Source: Ypsolopha sequella (lineage: Eukaryota > Arthropoda > Insecta > Lepidoptera > Ypsolophidae). Taken from it: a DNA stretch of 64,000 nucleotides. The translations under genes were made by a program, and so were the position numbers. The first letter of the stretch is position 1. Each line of letters starts with the position of its first letter. Below, piece by piece: positions 55,806 to 64,000 of this stretch. The DNA lies in assembly GCA_934047225.1 (NCBI GenBank), contig OW204009.1, positions 17,930,898 to 17,994,897 of the forward strand. Reading direction: 5' to 3'. A model generated the notes under the pieces. It ran no database searches and was not told the origin of the DNA. It saw only the letters and a list, made by a program, of their open reading frames with translations.

Positions 55806-55911
55806 TTCAGAATCAGCTTTATTGTGCTTTTTATAAGCTTTATTTATTTCTGTGGTTGATTTATTAATATTAAAAGAATAAAAATATATGTTATATATTC
55901 ATTCATATATA

Positions 55912-56173
55912 CAACGTGTAACAGAAAGGTGTAACCATATTTGAAGAGCTTATTCAGTCAATGGTATAGAACAACTTTTACTATGGAGCCAACCCAGAAA
56001 TCTCAAAAAAAAATCTGCTCCTTCATACATTTCGGCCGAGCGGCGTTGTATTTTTTTAAGAAACAGTAAAATTTTTTTTTAGTGATGCAGCTTTTGTTCC
56101 ACAGTAAAAGTTATTCTATACCATTGACTGAATAAGCTCTTCAAATATGGTTACACCTTTCTGTTACACGTTG
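55912..56173. mobile_element. MITE with about 75-bp TIRs, copy 1
   Basis: CAACGTGTAACAGAAAGGTG at the left returns inverted at the right, the match continuing through TTGAAGAGCTTATTCAGTCA. Second copy at 61225-61487. Confidence 0.92.
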
Positions 56174-56175
56174 AT

Positions 56176-56426
56176 AAGGTTAAATAATATTGGTTGGCGA
56201 AACTCAAAACATAGGTAGTACTAGTCTATATGAACAACTATTTGTATCGTAGCTAAGTGAAATTCGCAACTCTTTTCTCTTCCTCCCGTATTGCCCCGAT
56301 CAGCTGACTGGTCCAGTATGGAAAGGTGAATTTTAAGAATTTCGCTTATCTCCCATACAAACAGTTGTTCATATAGACTAGTACTACCTATGTTTTGAGT
56401 TTCGCCAACTGATATTATTTAACCTT
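56176..56426. mobile_element. MITE with about 65-bp TIRs
   Basis: AAGGTTAAATAATATTGGTT at the left returns inverted at the right end (AACCTT); the inner GTAGTACTAGTCTATATGAA matches both arms. It abuts the previous MITE within 3 bp. Confidence 0.9.
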
Positions 56427-57276
56427 ATATAATATTTTTTAGTCCACGGTATGGGGGATGAAATATATGATGAATTGATGACTGATGACGGCCCCATACC
56501 GTGGGGTATATTTTTAATATTTGTATTTATTTGGTAGACATGGTATCTTCTTGATAGTCTTCAGGCTAGTAGAAGAAAACCCTATCTATATCGGTGCAAC
56601 AGTTATAAAAGTAAAGTAAATTATGGTTATATAAATTTGTCGGCGCTTTGATTATTCGAGAGAGGGTAAAACGGTACTTGCAGCTGACGTCACATCTCTA
56701 GATGAACCGAGGGAGTCATGAATGAGCGTTTTTCCTTGTGTCAAATTAGTGTTCAATAAGATTCCTAGATGGCACTGTCGTATACTTTAGCAACAGAATC
56801 AAAGACACTATTTGCAGATTCCAAACAAACCAAAAACCACTTTGCCATTTGATTGCTAAGGAACCTTAGAATAAGGAAAAATTCTTATTAAGGAACATAT
56901 TTTGTCTATGGTGACATGGACACCGACATCTGGCGGAAAGTCAAGAACAAAGAAAAAAAAAACAACGAGAAAACGTTGATTGACGCTCATTGATAAAAGT
57001 AACATTATGTATTCGGTGGAGTGTCAGTGTACTGTTGTAGCCAATGACTTTCTGACAGCTAATTAAAAAAAAGAAGTGGTTCGTAATATTTCAATAGATG
57101 GCGTTGACGAGACATGGCGAGAGTTGCCAACTCAAAAACATGTTTGATTTGAACGTTTTTATTTCTAATAATAAAAACTACTTTAATTAGTGATCGGAAC
57201 CATGATGATAACAAAATACTTAGGTATATGCAAAAAAAAAAAAATATTATAAGTGTCCATCATAACGAAATAGTGG
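56427..57276. other. Intron 2 sequence, no exon accepted
   Basis: 56445-56510 has a short palindrome (CCACGGTATGGGG / CCCCATACCGTGG) after a TTTTTAG. The rest is AT-rich and unremarkable. Confidence 0.45.
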
Positions 57277-57441
57277 AAATAGATAACAACAGCTAAGACT
57301 CATTTATGCGAGAAAAACTCGACGTTTGAATGACCTTCATCAGGCTTCGCGAGGTGCTCCGGCGTGTGCGACACTCTCATGAATACTTGTCGAGTTTTTC
57401 TCGCATAAATCATAGAGCGTCTTAGCTGTTGTTATCTATTT
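57277..57441. repeat. Hairpin repeat
   Basis: AAATAGATAACAACAGCTAA and CTTAGCTGTTGTTATCTATT form the outer stem; ATTTATGCGAGAAAAACTCG pairs with the right-hand CGAGTTTTTCTCGCATAAAT. Confidence 0.88.
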
Positions 57442-57581
57442 CGTTAAAAAATTAAATGTTTGATATTTTATGGAAGTCGTAATAAACAAATAATTAATTT
57501 AATCTTAAAATACATAAACGTAAAACATTGTCACGGCATGAATCCCTGTTAAAGCTGCTGCTAATTTGGCGAAGGCTGGAC

Positions 57582-58276
57582 TAGGGCTGCCAACCCTCCG
57601 GGTTGGACCCGGGGTCTCCGGGTTTGAGTGGTGCATGTCCGGGCTACGGGTTGACGTCGTAGTATGTCTCCGGGTCAAACCGGGCAGTGAGAGCCGGTCT
57701 TCATTAACCTTCTCTCATATTAGATAAATGTCTTAATTTCACAGATCTTCCGAAAACAATTGGCAACATTATTTTAATCCTCATAAAATGCTTTTGTGGA
57801 CTGCGTTTTTTTAAATTGGGAATTCATGTGAAACTGCGTATCAGTCGACATGCGGGCGTAGCATAGTGTTTAATCGTGCGCCACGCCACTCTAGTTGAAT
57901 CACAAGTGCGAGGAGCGTGACGAAGTGTTTAATTGCAAAAACATCGTGTCGCGCTCCTCGCACCTGTGATTCAATTAAGTGGCGTCGCGCGCAAACTCTA
58001 TGCTACGCCCGCTGGTGTAGTTTGAGTTTATTTTTTAAAGATTGATTACGGTATAAAAAAATACCTCAAAAATTTAAAATTTCTAAAAGGGCTAGAGCAA
58101 GAAAAGTTTAGGAACAAACTAAAAATATGATTTCAAAAATCAAGCATGTCCGAGCGGCGCTGTTTAATTTGTATTGTATTGTCATAAAATATTTAAATAA
58201 AGTATGTTTTATTTAATTAAAATTGCAATCTTTCCAAAATCTCCGGGCCTGCCCTTTTTAAAAGGTGGCAACCCTA
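57582..58276. mobile_element. hAT-like element with nested palindrome
   Basis: Ends TAGGGCTGCCAACC and, inverted, TAGGGTTGCCACC; flanks GGCTGGAC and GGCCTGGAC are an imperfect duplication. A palindrome (57852-58012; GCGGGCGTAGCATAG...CTATGCTACGCCCGC) lies inside and may be a separate insertion. No transposase ORF. Confidence 0.75.
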
Positions 58277-59662
58277 GGCCTGGACCTGAACCTATAACAA
58301 GAACAACGCCACACTTTCGAGGGTTCTTTGGAAGAAATCAGGACTCTCACCATATTGAAAAAAAAAAAAGATTTCTTAGTCTTTTATTGAAGAGTCTATC
58401 CTTGTGAAAAATGTGAAATTCGCCATTTTGTTTTATTTTTATTTTTTTTTATTTTATTGATTGGGAAACAAACAGTTTTCTTAACACATAATACAAATAA
58501 CAATAAATTAATCCTAAAACCAAACAAGTTTCCACATAAATCTTGCAAGTAAATAAATGTATGTGCACGGCATATTCCGAGGGTAAGAAAACCCATTTTT
58601 ACTCGTTGCGAACGATACTTTTTCTACTACCTGATTTATGTATTTAAATATTTAATTTTTACTTTCAAATTTAATTTATTTTATGCAATGGGTTTATGGC
58701 TTTGCAAAGCACGGCGCGGTTTTTACCTTTTTTTTTCAGGCTTCGGCCGGCGGCTATTATTTGTGGCCAGTATCATTTTTCGAAAAAATAGTGTCAGACG
58801 CGATATAATCGATTATCTCGGAACGCAGGGAATTTAGATTGTAAAGACAAACTAAGGACGTCAAAAAGAACCTAATTTAGCATGAAATGAAAACAAACGT
58901 CAAAAAGAACCTAATTTTAAATGAAATTTCAATACGATATTTCAAACTGACCTGATAGTCATCCGCAACGGGGCCCGGAAAGTTCGATTTTCAAAACTAA
59001 TTTCGAGTATTAAATGGAACTTTTTCATAAAGGAGTAGAAAAAGAAATATTAAATCACGGCAATGTCGAATACGTCGCAACCGGTCGATTTGGAAAATTT
59101 AAACTCAGCATATAGCCATATAGGTACACATACCTTACAATCTCCGGCGTTTTCACATATTATTCATATCCTTATATGCTTATATTTTTTTCATAACGCC
59201 TATCCACAAAAACATGACATGACAAACATGTTTTTCACCATTTTCTCTTCAATTACGGGATAAAATGCACAACTAATTACAGGATTTTCTATTAAGTTTA
59301 CTTTATTTTTACAAGAAATAGGCTTTATAAGGGTTTTAGGTTAGTGTTTTGCTTTAGGTAAGTTTTATTTTGTAGGTAGGTTTTTAAGTATTTGGATGTG
59401 ATTAGAGTATTATTTTGTTTCAATAAAAGTGCATATCACTGATTACATAAGCAAATGTGGTTTATAAAAATGTTTTTTCTCCAATTTATTATTTGATTTA
59501 TTTATTTTAATTTATTTTTCTTTACAAAATTTATTATTTATTTCAATTTTATTAAATTGGCACGTTGGAATAATTCCAAATTCTAATTTAAACTCCAATA
59601 TTTTAATACTTATTAGGAAATAAATTTCCAAATACTTATTAACAATTATATGTTTTTTTCAG
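58277..59662. other. Intron 2, AT-rich, no gene
   Basis: 58857-58930 has a short tandem duplication (GTCAAAAAGAACCTAATTT). Short frames here are not supported. The last bases before 59663 (TGTTTTTTTCAG) form a strong splice acceptor. Confidence 0.5.
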
Positions 59663-59904
59663 GATTCGGCAGCCTACTAGATTTAGGCTCACAATTGGGA
59701 ATTGACTTTAGTAGTCTATTTGGCGCACAAGGCTACGGCCAGCAACAAAACTACGGCCAGCAACAAGGCTACAGCCAGCAACAAGGCTACAGCCAGCAAC
59801 AAAACTACGCCCAGCAACAAGGCTACAGCCAGCAACAAAACTACGGCCAGCAACAAGGCTACAGTCAGCAACAAGGATACAACCAACAGCAAGGTAGCGG
59901 CTAA
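59663..59904 (+). CDS. Silk-like gene, alternative terminal exon (QQQ repeats)
   Basis: Joined to exon 2 in phase 1 it encodes 80 residues: a hydrophobic/acidic linker [20 protein letters not shown], then nine hexapeptides of the form [G/N]-Y-[G/S/A/N]-Q-Q-Q, then GSG and a stop. With exons 1-2 the product is 108 residues, of which about 22 are signal peptide. Mature protein: small, secreted, rich in Gln, Gly and Tyr, as in insect silks, glues and cuticle or eggshell proteins. The codons are nearly uniform (CAG CAA CAA), pointing to recent repeat expansion. No clear AATAAA follows closely; the nearest is near 60431. Confidence 0.72.
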
Positions 59905-60028
59905 TATTTCTTAAACCTACAAAACCCACTTCTTAAACAGCTAGCAGTATCTAGTACTAGTTTTAATTTGACACAGCCTTCTTCTGCTTTTTTTTATTTG
60001 TCAACACTGTCTAAAGTACCCGGTAGAA
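59905..60028 (+). other. Presumed 3' UTR of the short isoform
   Basis: About 120 bases between the stop and the MITE at 60029. No canonical poly(A) signal. Confidence 0.4.
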
Positions 60029-60134
60029 AATAATGCACATCGGCTAACTTCGGCTTCGTAGAGCACCGTCTCTGTCACCGGACTGTTAATGCTTCGTGCG
60101 ACAGAGATGACGTTACGATACGATGTGCATTATT
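60029..60134. repeat. Palindromic MITE, copy 2
   Basis: Same structure as 54818-54924. The inverted match here extends outward through GTACCCGG-type sequence to about 60016-60150. Confidence 0.85.
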
Positions 60135-60237
60135 TACTGCCGGGACCTGTACGTGCGAGAGGATTACAATTTTGAGTAGAGTATCGCCACTTGGTACGGA
60201 TGTCATTAACGTCAAACTGAGCCCAAAAAGTCTGGTA

Positions 60238-60292
60238 GGCAGAAATAACTCTGCAATAGGTGCCTCCCACCTATTGCAGAGTTATTTCTGCC
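60238..60292. repeat. Perfect 25-bp-arm hairpin
   Basis: GGCAGAAATAACTCTGCAAT...GGTG, a CCTCC-type loop, then the exact reverse complement. Confidence 0.93.
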
Positions 60293-60359
60293 CTAGAAGG
60301 GAGTCAAAGTACAAAATCCCTGAACTCAGAAAAAAAAAACTAGTGGGTGTATTTGCACT

Positions 60360-61069
60360 TTTGAGTCAAGTTTGGTATAGTCACAGTATAAGGAAAAGGA
60401 AGCAGTATTACGACTGGGGAGTGCCCTTGAAATAAATACCTATGGCCGCTCGATACGCAAACACGCACTAGGGCTGCCCCCGTGGCTAATGACTCTTTGT
60501 TGCGTTACGTTTTTGTAAGGATTTAACCATTTCACCGCAATTTGTCAAGGTTGATTTCAGTGCATTAATCGTTAAAAGGGAACAAAAATACGAAAGAGGT
60601 GTGTCAGGATTGTAATTGATGGTAGTCTACAATTTGTTCAAGACTTTTAGGAATTTTCCAGATATTTATTCAGTAGTTGAGCCGATTAAAATTTTAAATG
60701 CAACATAAATAAAATGAAAGAGGTGTAGGATCGTAGCAGATGGTAGCTTACAATTCTTTTAAGGCTTCCTAGAATAGTTTTACCTTGCCGGCTGAGTTGG
60801 TAATTTAAAAACGTTAATCCTGGTTCCGATAGAGGTGTATTGAAACATCCGTACACTGAACAATTAGCATGATAGCTACGTGCCATAATTTACGTAAAAA
60901 CTCGTAAATGCGCGCGTCTCAAAGTTTTAGCGTGCGTACGTGATCGAGGCACAACCGCGGCAGCCGCCCCCCGAAGCCCCCGAGATTTCGAAGCGCGTCG
61001 TTTCGGGCCGTTTCTATGAAGACATAATACTGCTTCCTTTTCCTTATACTGTGGTATAGTTTTTGACAC
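60360..61069. mobile_element. Putative DNA element with about 40-bp TIRs
   Basis: GGTATAGTCACAGTATAAGG with AAAAGGAAGCAGTATTA near the left end returns inverted at 61024-61060. The interior is mostly AT-rich, with a GC-rich patch at 60945-61010. No transposase frame. Confidence 0.65.
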
Positions 61070-61224
61070 TCATACATCGCTCTGCTAAAAACTGTTACAC
61101 TTTTACCCAATAGAAAACGGGCTACTAGAACTTGTTGCTGGTAAAGCAATGAGAATGTTAAGTATGACTATAATAGTAAATAAATAGAACAGGACATGCT
61201 AGCATGCCCCGTAGTAGATATAAA

Positions 61225-61487
61225 CAACGTGTAACAGAAAGGTGTAACCATATTTGAAGAGCTTATTCAGTTAATGGTATAGAACAACTTTTACTATGGA
61301 GCCAACCCTGAAATCTCAAAAAAAAAATCTACCCTTCCATACATTTCGGCCGAGCAGCATTGCATTTTTCTATGAAACAGTAAAAAAAATTTTTCGAGGT
61401 ACAGGTTTTGTTCCATAGTAAAAGTTGTTCTATCCCATTGACTGAATAAGCTCTTCAAATATGATTACACCTTTCTGTTACACCTTG
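61225..61487. mobile_element. MITE with about 75-bp TIRs, copy 2
   Basis: Same family as 55912-56173, with nearly the same ends (CAACGTGTAACAGAAAGG / CTGTTACACCTTG). Confidence 0.92.
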
Positions 61488-61576
61488 TATCCAAATAAAA
61501 AAAAAAACTCTCCACACTTGCTATTCTCATTGCTTTTCCAGCAAAAAGTTTTTTAGATTATTGCTGATGTGTCTTT

Positions 61577-62455
61577 TTAGGGTTCCGTAGTACCTAAAAG
61601 GTACAAAAGGAACCTTTATGGTGAGACTCCATTGTCCATACGTTCATCCGTCCGTCAGTCCGTATGTCACAAGCTCATAACTTTAGCACCGTTGAAGATA
61701 TAAAGACATGCGGTGTTACTACAAAATGGTGTTTAACTTTAGACAGTGTTTAAATCTGTTGTTGTCGCCTTTTCTTTCATATTGTAAAAAAGTGACAGCA
61801 ACAGATTTAAACACTGTCTAAAGTTAAACACCGTTTTGTAGTTACACAGATGAAATTTGGCACAAAAATAGTATTAATTTGCCCACATATCACGGTATAA
61901 CAAAATATGAAAAATTTGAAATTGTTCAAAATACTTCCAAAACAAAAGTGATAACAATAATATCCTAAAAATACAATATGGGTATCAAATTGTAGATATT
62001 GAAAAGCTGATTGTAAAAAACTACACAAATATGTATGCCCCCCCCCCCTTATCTTCAAAACTGGCAGACCAAAAATATGTTAAAAATGTTGATTATAGAT
62101 CAAAACTGGCCAATTACAGGAAAACTATAGCAATAAAAAAAATTTAGCATTATAAATTAAAATATATATTAATTATATATTAAAAAGCTGATTGTAAAAG
62201 TATATAGTTTGGCTATATTTAATTGCATCTTTTTCGAGATATCCTTGAAAAACCATAAAAAATATATGTCCCCCCTTATATCTCCAAAACTGGTGGACCG
62301 AAAAATATGACAAAATCATTGTAATATATGTTTACGTAAAGATTACAGGAAAAACAAAGCAGTTGAGAAATTCAAAAAAAAAAATCACAAAATTAAATTT
62401 ATCATCCCCAATACGGAATCCTAGGTACGCGAGTTTGACTCGCACTTGGCCGTTT
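61577..62455. repeat. AGGGTTCCGTA-family repeat with nested hairpin
   Basis: Begins TTTTTAGGGTTCCGTAGTAC and ends ACTCGCACTTGGCCGTTTTT, the long form of the family seen at 44905 and 53014. A hairpin insert lies at about 61708-61846 (CTTTAGACAGTGTTTAAATC / inverted), interrupting a stretch that is continuous at 53120. Confidence 0.78.
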
Positions 62456-62568
62456 TTTTTTAACGGTGAGTTGTTTGTGTGGACGGGTACTATTGCCAGT
62501 TTCCGGCTTCCGCAACTTCATCTTAACGCCCTGTATATATATATATATAATATTTTTTCTGTTCTCAG

Positions 62569-62679
62569 GTGTACAGCAAACTGGAGGTTCAACTGTCACT
62601 TCCACTAGCACTTCTAGTAGCGTTGCTAGTGGCAGTTCTGGTGGCGGTTCAAATCAAGCAGGCTCCAGCGCTGCTTCAA
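62569..62679 (+). CDS. Silk-like gene, symmetric Ser/Gly-rich exon
   Basis: The acceptor TTCTGTTCTCAG ends at 62568 and the donor GTAAGT starts at 62680. 111 bases, phase 1 at both ends, so it can be included or skipped without changing frame. Joined to exon 2 it reads GVQQTGGSTVTSTSTSSS and continues with SGSSGGGSNQAGSSAAS. Low-complexity Ser/Gly/Thr composition is typical of sericins and other silk-gland or mucin-like proteins. If used after exon 2, the QQQ terminal exon must be skipped. Confidence 0.72.
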
Positions 62680-63977
62680 GTAAGTATTATCTATCATAAT
62701 CATAAGACGAAGAACTTAGAAAAGGTGATATTTATTTATGCAGCCAAATTTATACCGGAGGCTTGGTAAGTGATCAGTCGAATAGTCGCAAATTAAACTG
62801 TTGACATCCCATAGTATTTTACCCGAGGCTCTGCTTGCATTTGTAGGGAACGCAAAAGAGAAATATTTACGAATTTAACAAAAAGATTCGCCAAACTCTG
62901 CACTTACTGATTTTTCAGTATGAATTTGGCTACATAAATAAATTTCACCTTGTATAACACGACATGAATCCCCGAGGTGTTCTGAGTCCATGTATGGACT
63001 ATCAAATGCATATCACCGTTTCTCTAACGACCTTTTCGTCCCATTATGATAGAAGGTGTGCCCGATCACCGCCTTTCTACTATAGATGCCCTATCTACTT
63101 GGATACAACTCGGGGCAAAATACTTGAACAATAAAACGTAGGGAAAGTTGGCGTGTTTGCGAGTTTTTCGGCCGAGCACGACACCGCGGCCACCAGAGTC
63201 ATATCTGATGTCATTATAGGGAGGCCAAACAGTACTAAGCGGCGAGGCCGGAGGCCGAGTTCACTCAACCCCGGGGGCATTACAAGACTGTTTCTCTTGG
63301 ACGTATCTTTCAAACGTTTGAGTTTTGGCTTAGCGGGATTCGACTCCGTTGAAAATTGGTTCAAGCACATTTAGACCGTTGTCAATTTGGACTTTTGACA
63401 GCTGTCAGAGTACACAATAGCAAAATATTTGTCCATTTCAATTGAATCAAAGTTACCACACGTATGTCAACGTGCTATTACGGTTATGACGATGACAATT
63501 TTGAAAACTGATCATGATCGATGACTTTCTTCCCACCCGATCATGACCGATGACATTCCGTGATACAATTGACTTCTGCCTATTACTTGAATGTCGTTTG
63601 ATAATTTGTTTCAATTCAATTTCAGCTTCCAAACGTGTTTTTAACTCGAAACCTTGTCCTGTCACGTAAACGAAAAAGTTTAAGCAACAACTATGTACAA
63701 ACAACAACATATACATGTACAACCAAGAACAATTACAACTCACGCGGGCTGCTTGCAGCCCGCGCACCACGCAAAACACTAGTTAATGATATAAATCTCA
63801 TAATCTTACTGGTCCAATTAACACTTTTTTATTCAACTGGTTCTCCTCCCCCCGCCAATTAAGTCGTATTCCTTACCTTCAGTCGATTCTCCCAAATCGT
63901 ATTGGTTTTTCCCCTTCATTCGGAACCGAAACGTATTCGTGTAGTCCGAGCCTTAACTGGCTTTTTTCGGCTTTCAG
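62680..63977. other. Intron between Ser/Gly exons
   Basis: No exon accepted. 63160-63370 is a more GC-rich patch with unsupported open frames on both strands. A second acceptor-like CAATTTCAG ends at about 63626, but the sequence after it does not continue the low-complexity pattern. Confidence 0.5.
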
Positions 63978-64000
63978 GTGCTGCCGCAGGTTCAAGTCAA
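63978..64000 (+). CDS. Silk-like gene, next exon (cut by window edge)
   Basis: The acceptor CGGCTTTCAG ends at 63977. With the A left over from 62679 it reads S-AAAGSSQ, in frame and with the same composition as the previous exon. The exon continues beyond the window, so the main body of the long isoform is not visible. Confidence 0.65.

Noticed and set aside
56452..56530. Possible extra exon of the silk-like gene (TTTTTAG then VHGMGDEIYDELM)
   Set aside because: It is phase-compatible, but there is no good donor, the composition is unlike the other exons, and the stretch is a palindrome (CCACGGTATGGGG / CCCCATACCGTGG).
63624..63862. Alternative acceptor and following frame before the last exon
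   Set aside because: The sequence after CAATTTCAG (SKRVFNSKPC...) is not low-complexity, and 63978 fits phase and composition better.

Overview
The window looks like insect, most likely lepidopteran, nuclear DNA. It has AT-rich intergenic sequence, intron-containing genes, no bacterial operon features, and a dense load of transposons of kinds common in moths and butterflies: BEL/Pao LTR elements, CR1/jockey-like and RTE-like LINEs, a Helitron with the typical lepidopteran 3' end, SINE-like repeats and many inverted-repeat MITEs. There are only two host-gene candidates. Nearly all other open frames are transposon remnants or satellite shadows.

Layout. 1-4893: the 3' half of a BEL/Pao element (+), split inside its integrase by a related BEL element on the opposite strand (888-3862; identical-looking 433-bp LTRs; 5-bp target duplication). 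4894-5577 and 9307-21481: one very homogeneous 118-bp satellite array of about 109 monomers, split by a LINE at 5578-9306 that carries an intact 989-codon EN-RT ORF on the minus strand. A single C/G variant in the monomer shows that the array is built from higher-order units of 17 monomers (three copies), and at its right end of 9 monomers (two copies).

22008-23474: a single-exon-sized open frame for a basic, probably nuclear protein with six C-terminal repeats of about 25 residues. It begins at a splice-acceptor-like site, so it may be the last exon of a larger gene.

23.6-50.2 kb: gene-poor transposon graveyard. It contains hAT-type MITEs with 8-bp target duplications, a roughly 1.76-kb DNA transposon with a decayed transposase (35407-37169) whose small MITE derivative sits at 55508-55805, a frameshifted RTE-like LINE (38744 to about 42780), a Helitron end, three copies of a roughly 360-bp SINE-like element, and several nested insertions.

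51.35-64.0 kb: a second host gene on the plus strand, running off the right edge. It has a TATA box at 51351, a signal-peptide exon (51429-51470), a short exon 2 (55286-55328), and then two phase-compatible choices. One is a terminal exon encoding nine QQQ-containing hexapeptides and a stop (59663-59904). The other is a symmetric Ser/Gly-rich exon (62569-62679) that leads into an Ala/Ser/Gly exon at the window edge (63978-). All junctions keep frame. The predicted product is a small secreted low-complexity protein or a longer Ser/Gly/Ala-rich one, resembling silk or sericin-type secreted proteins. I do not recognise a named orthologue. Its introns are full of MITEs.
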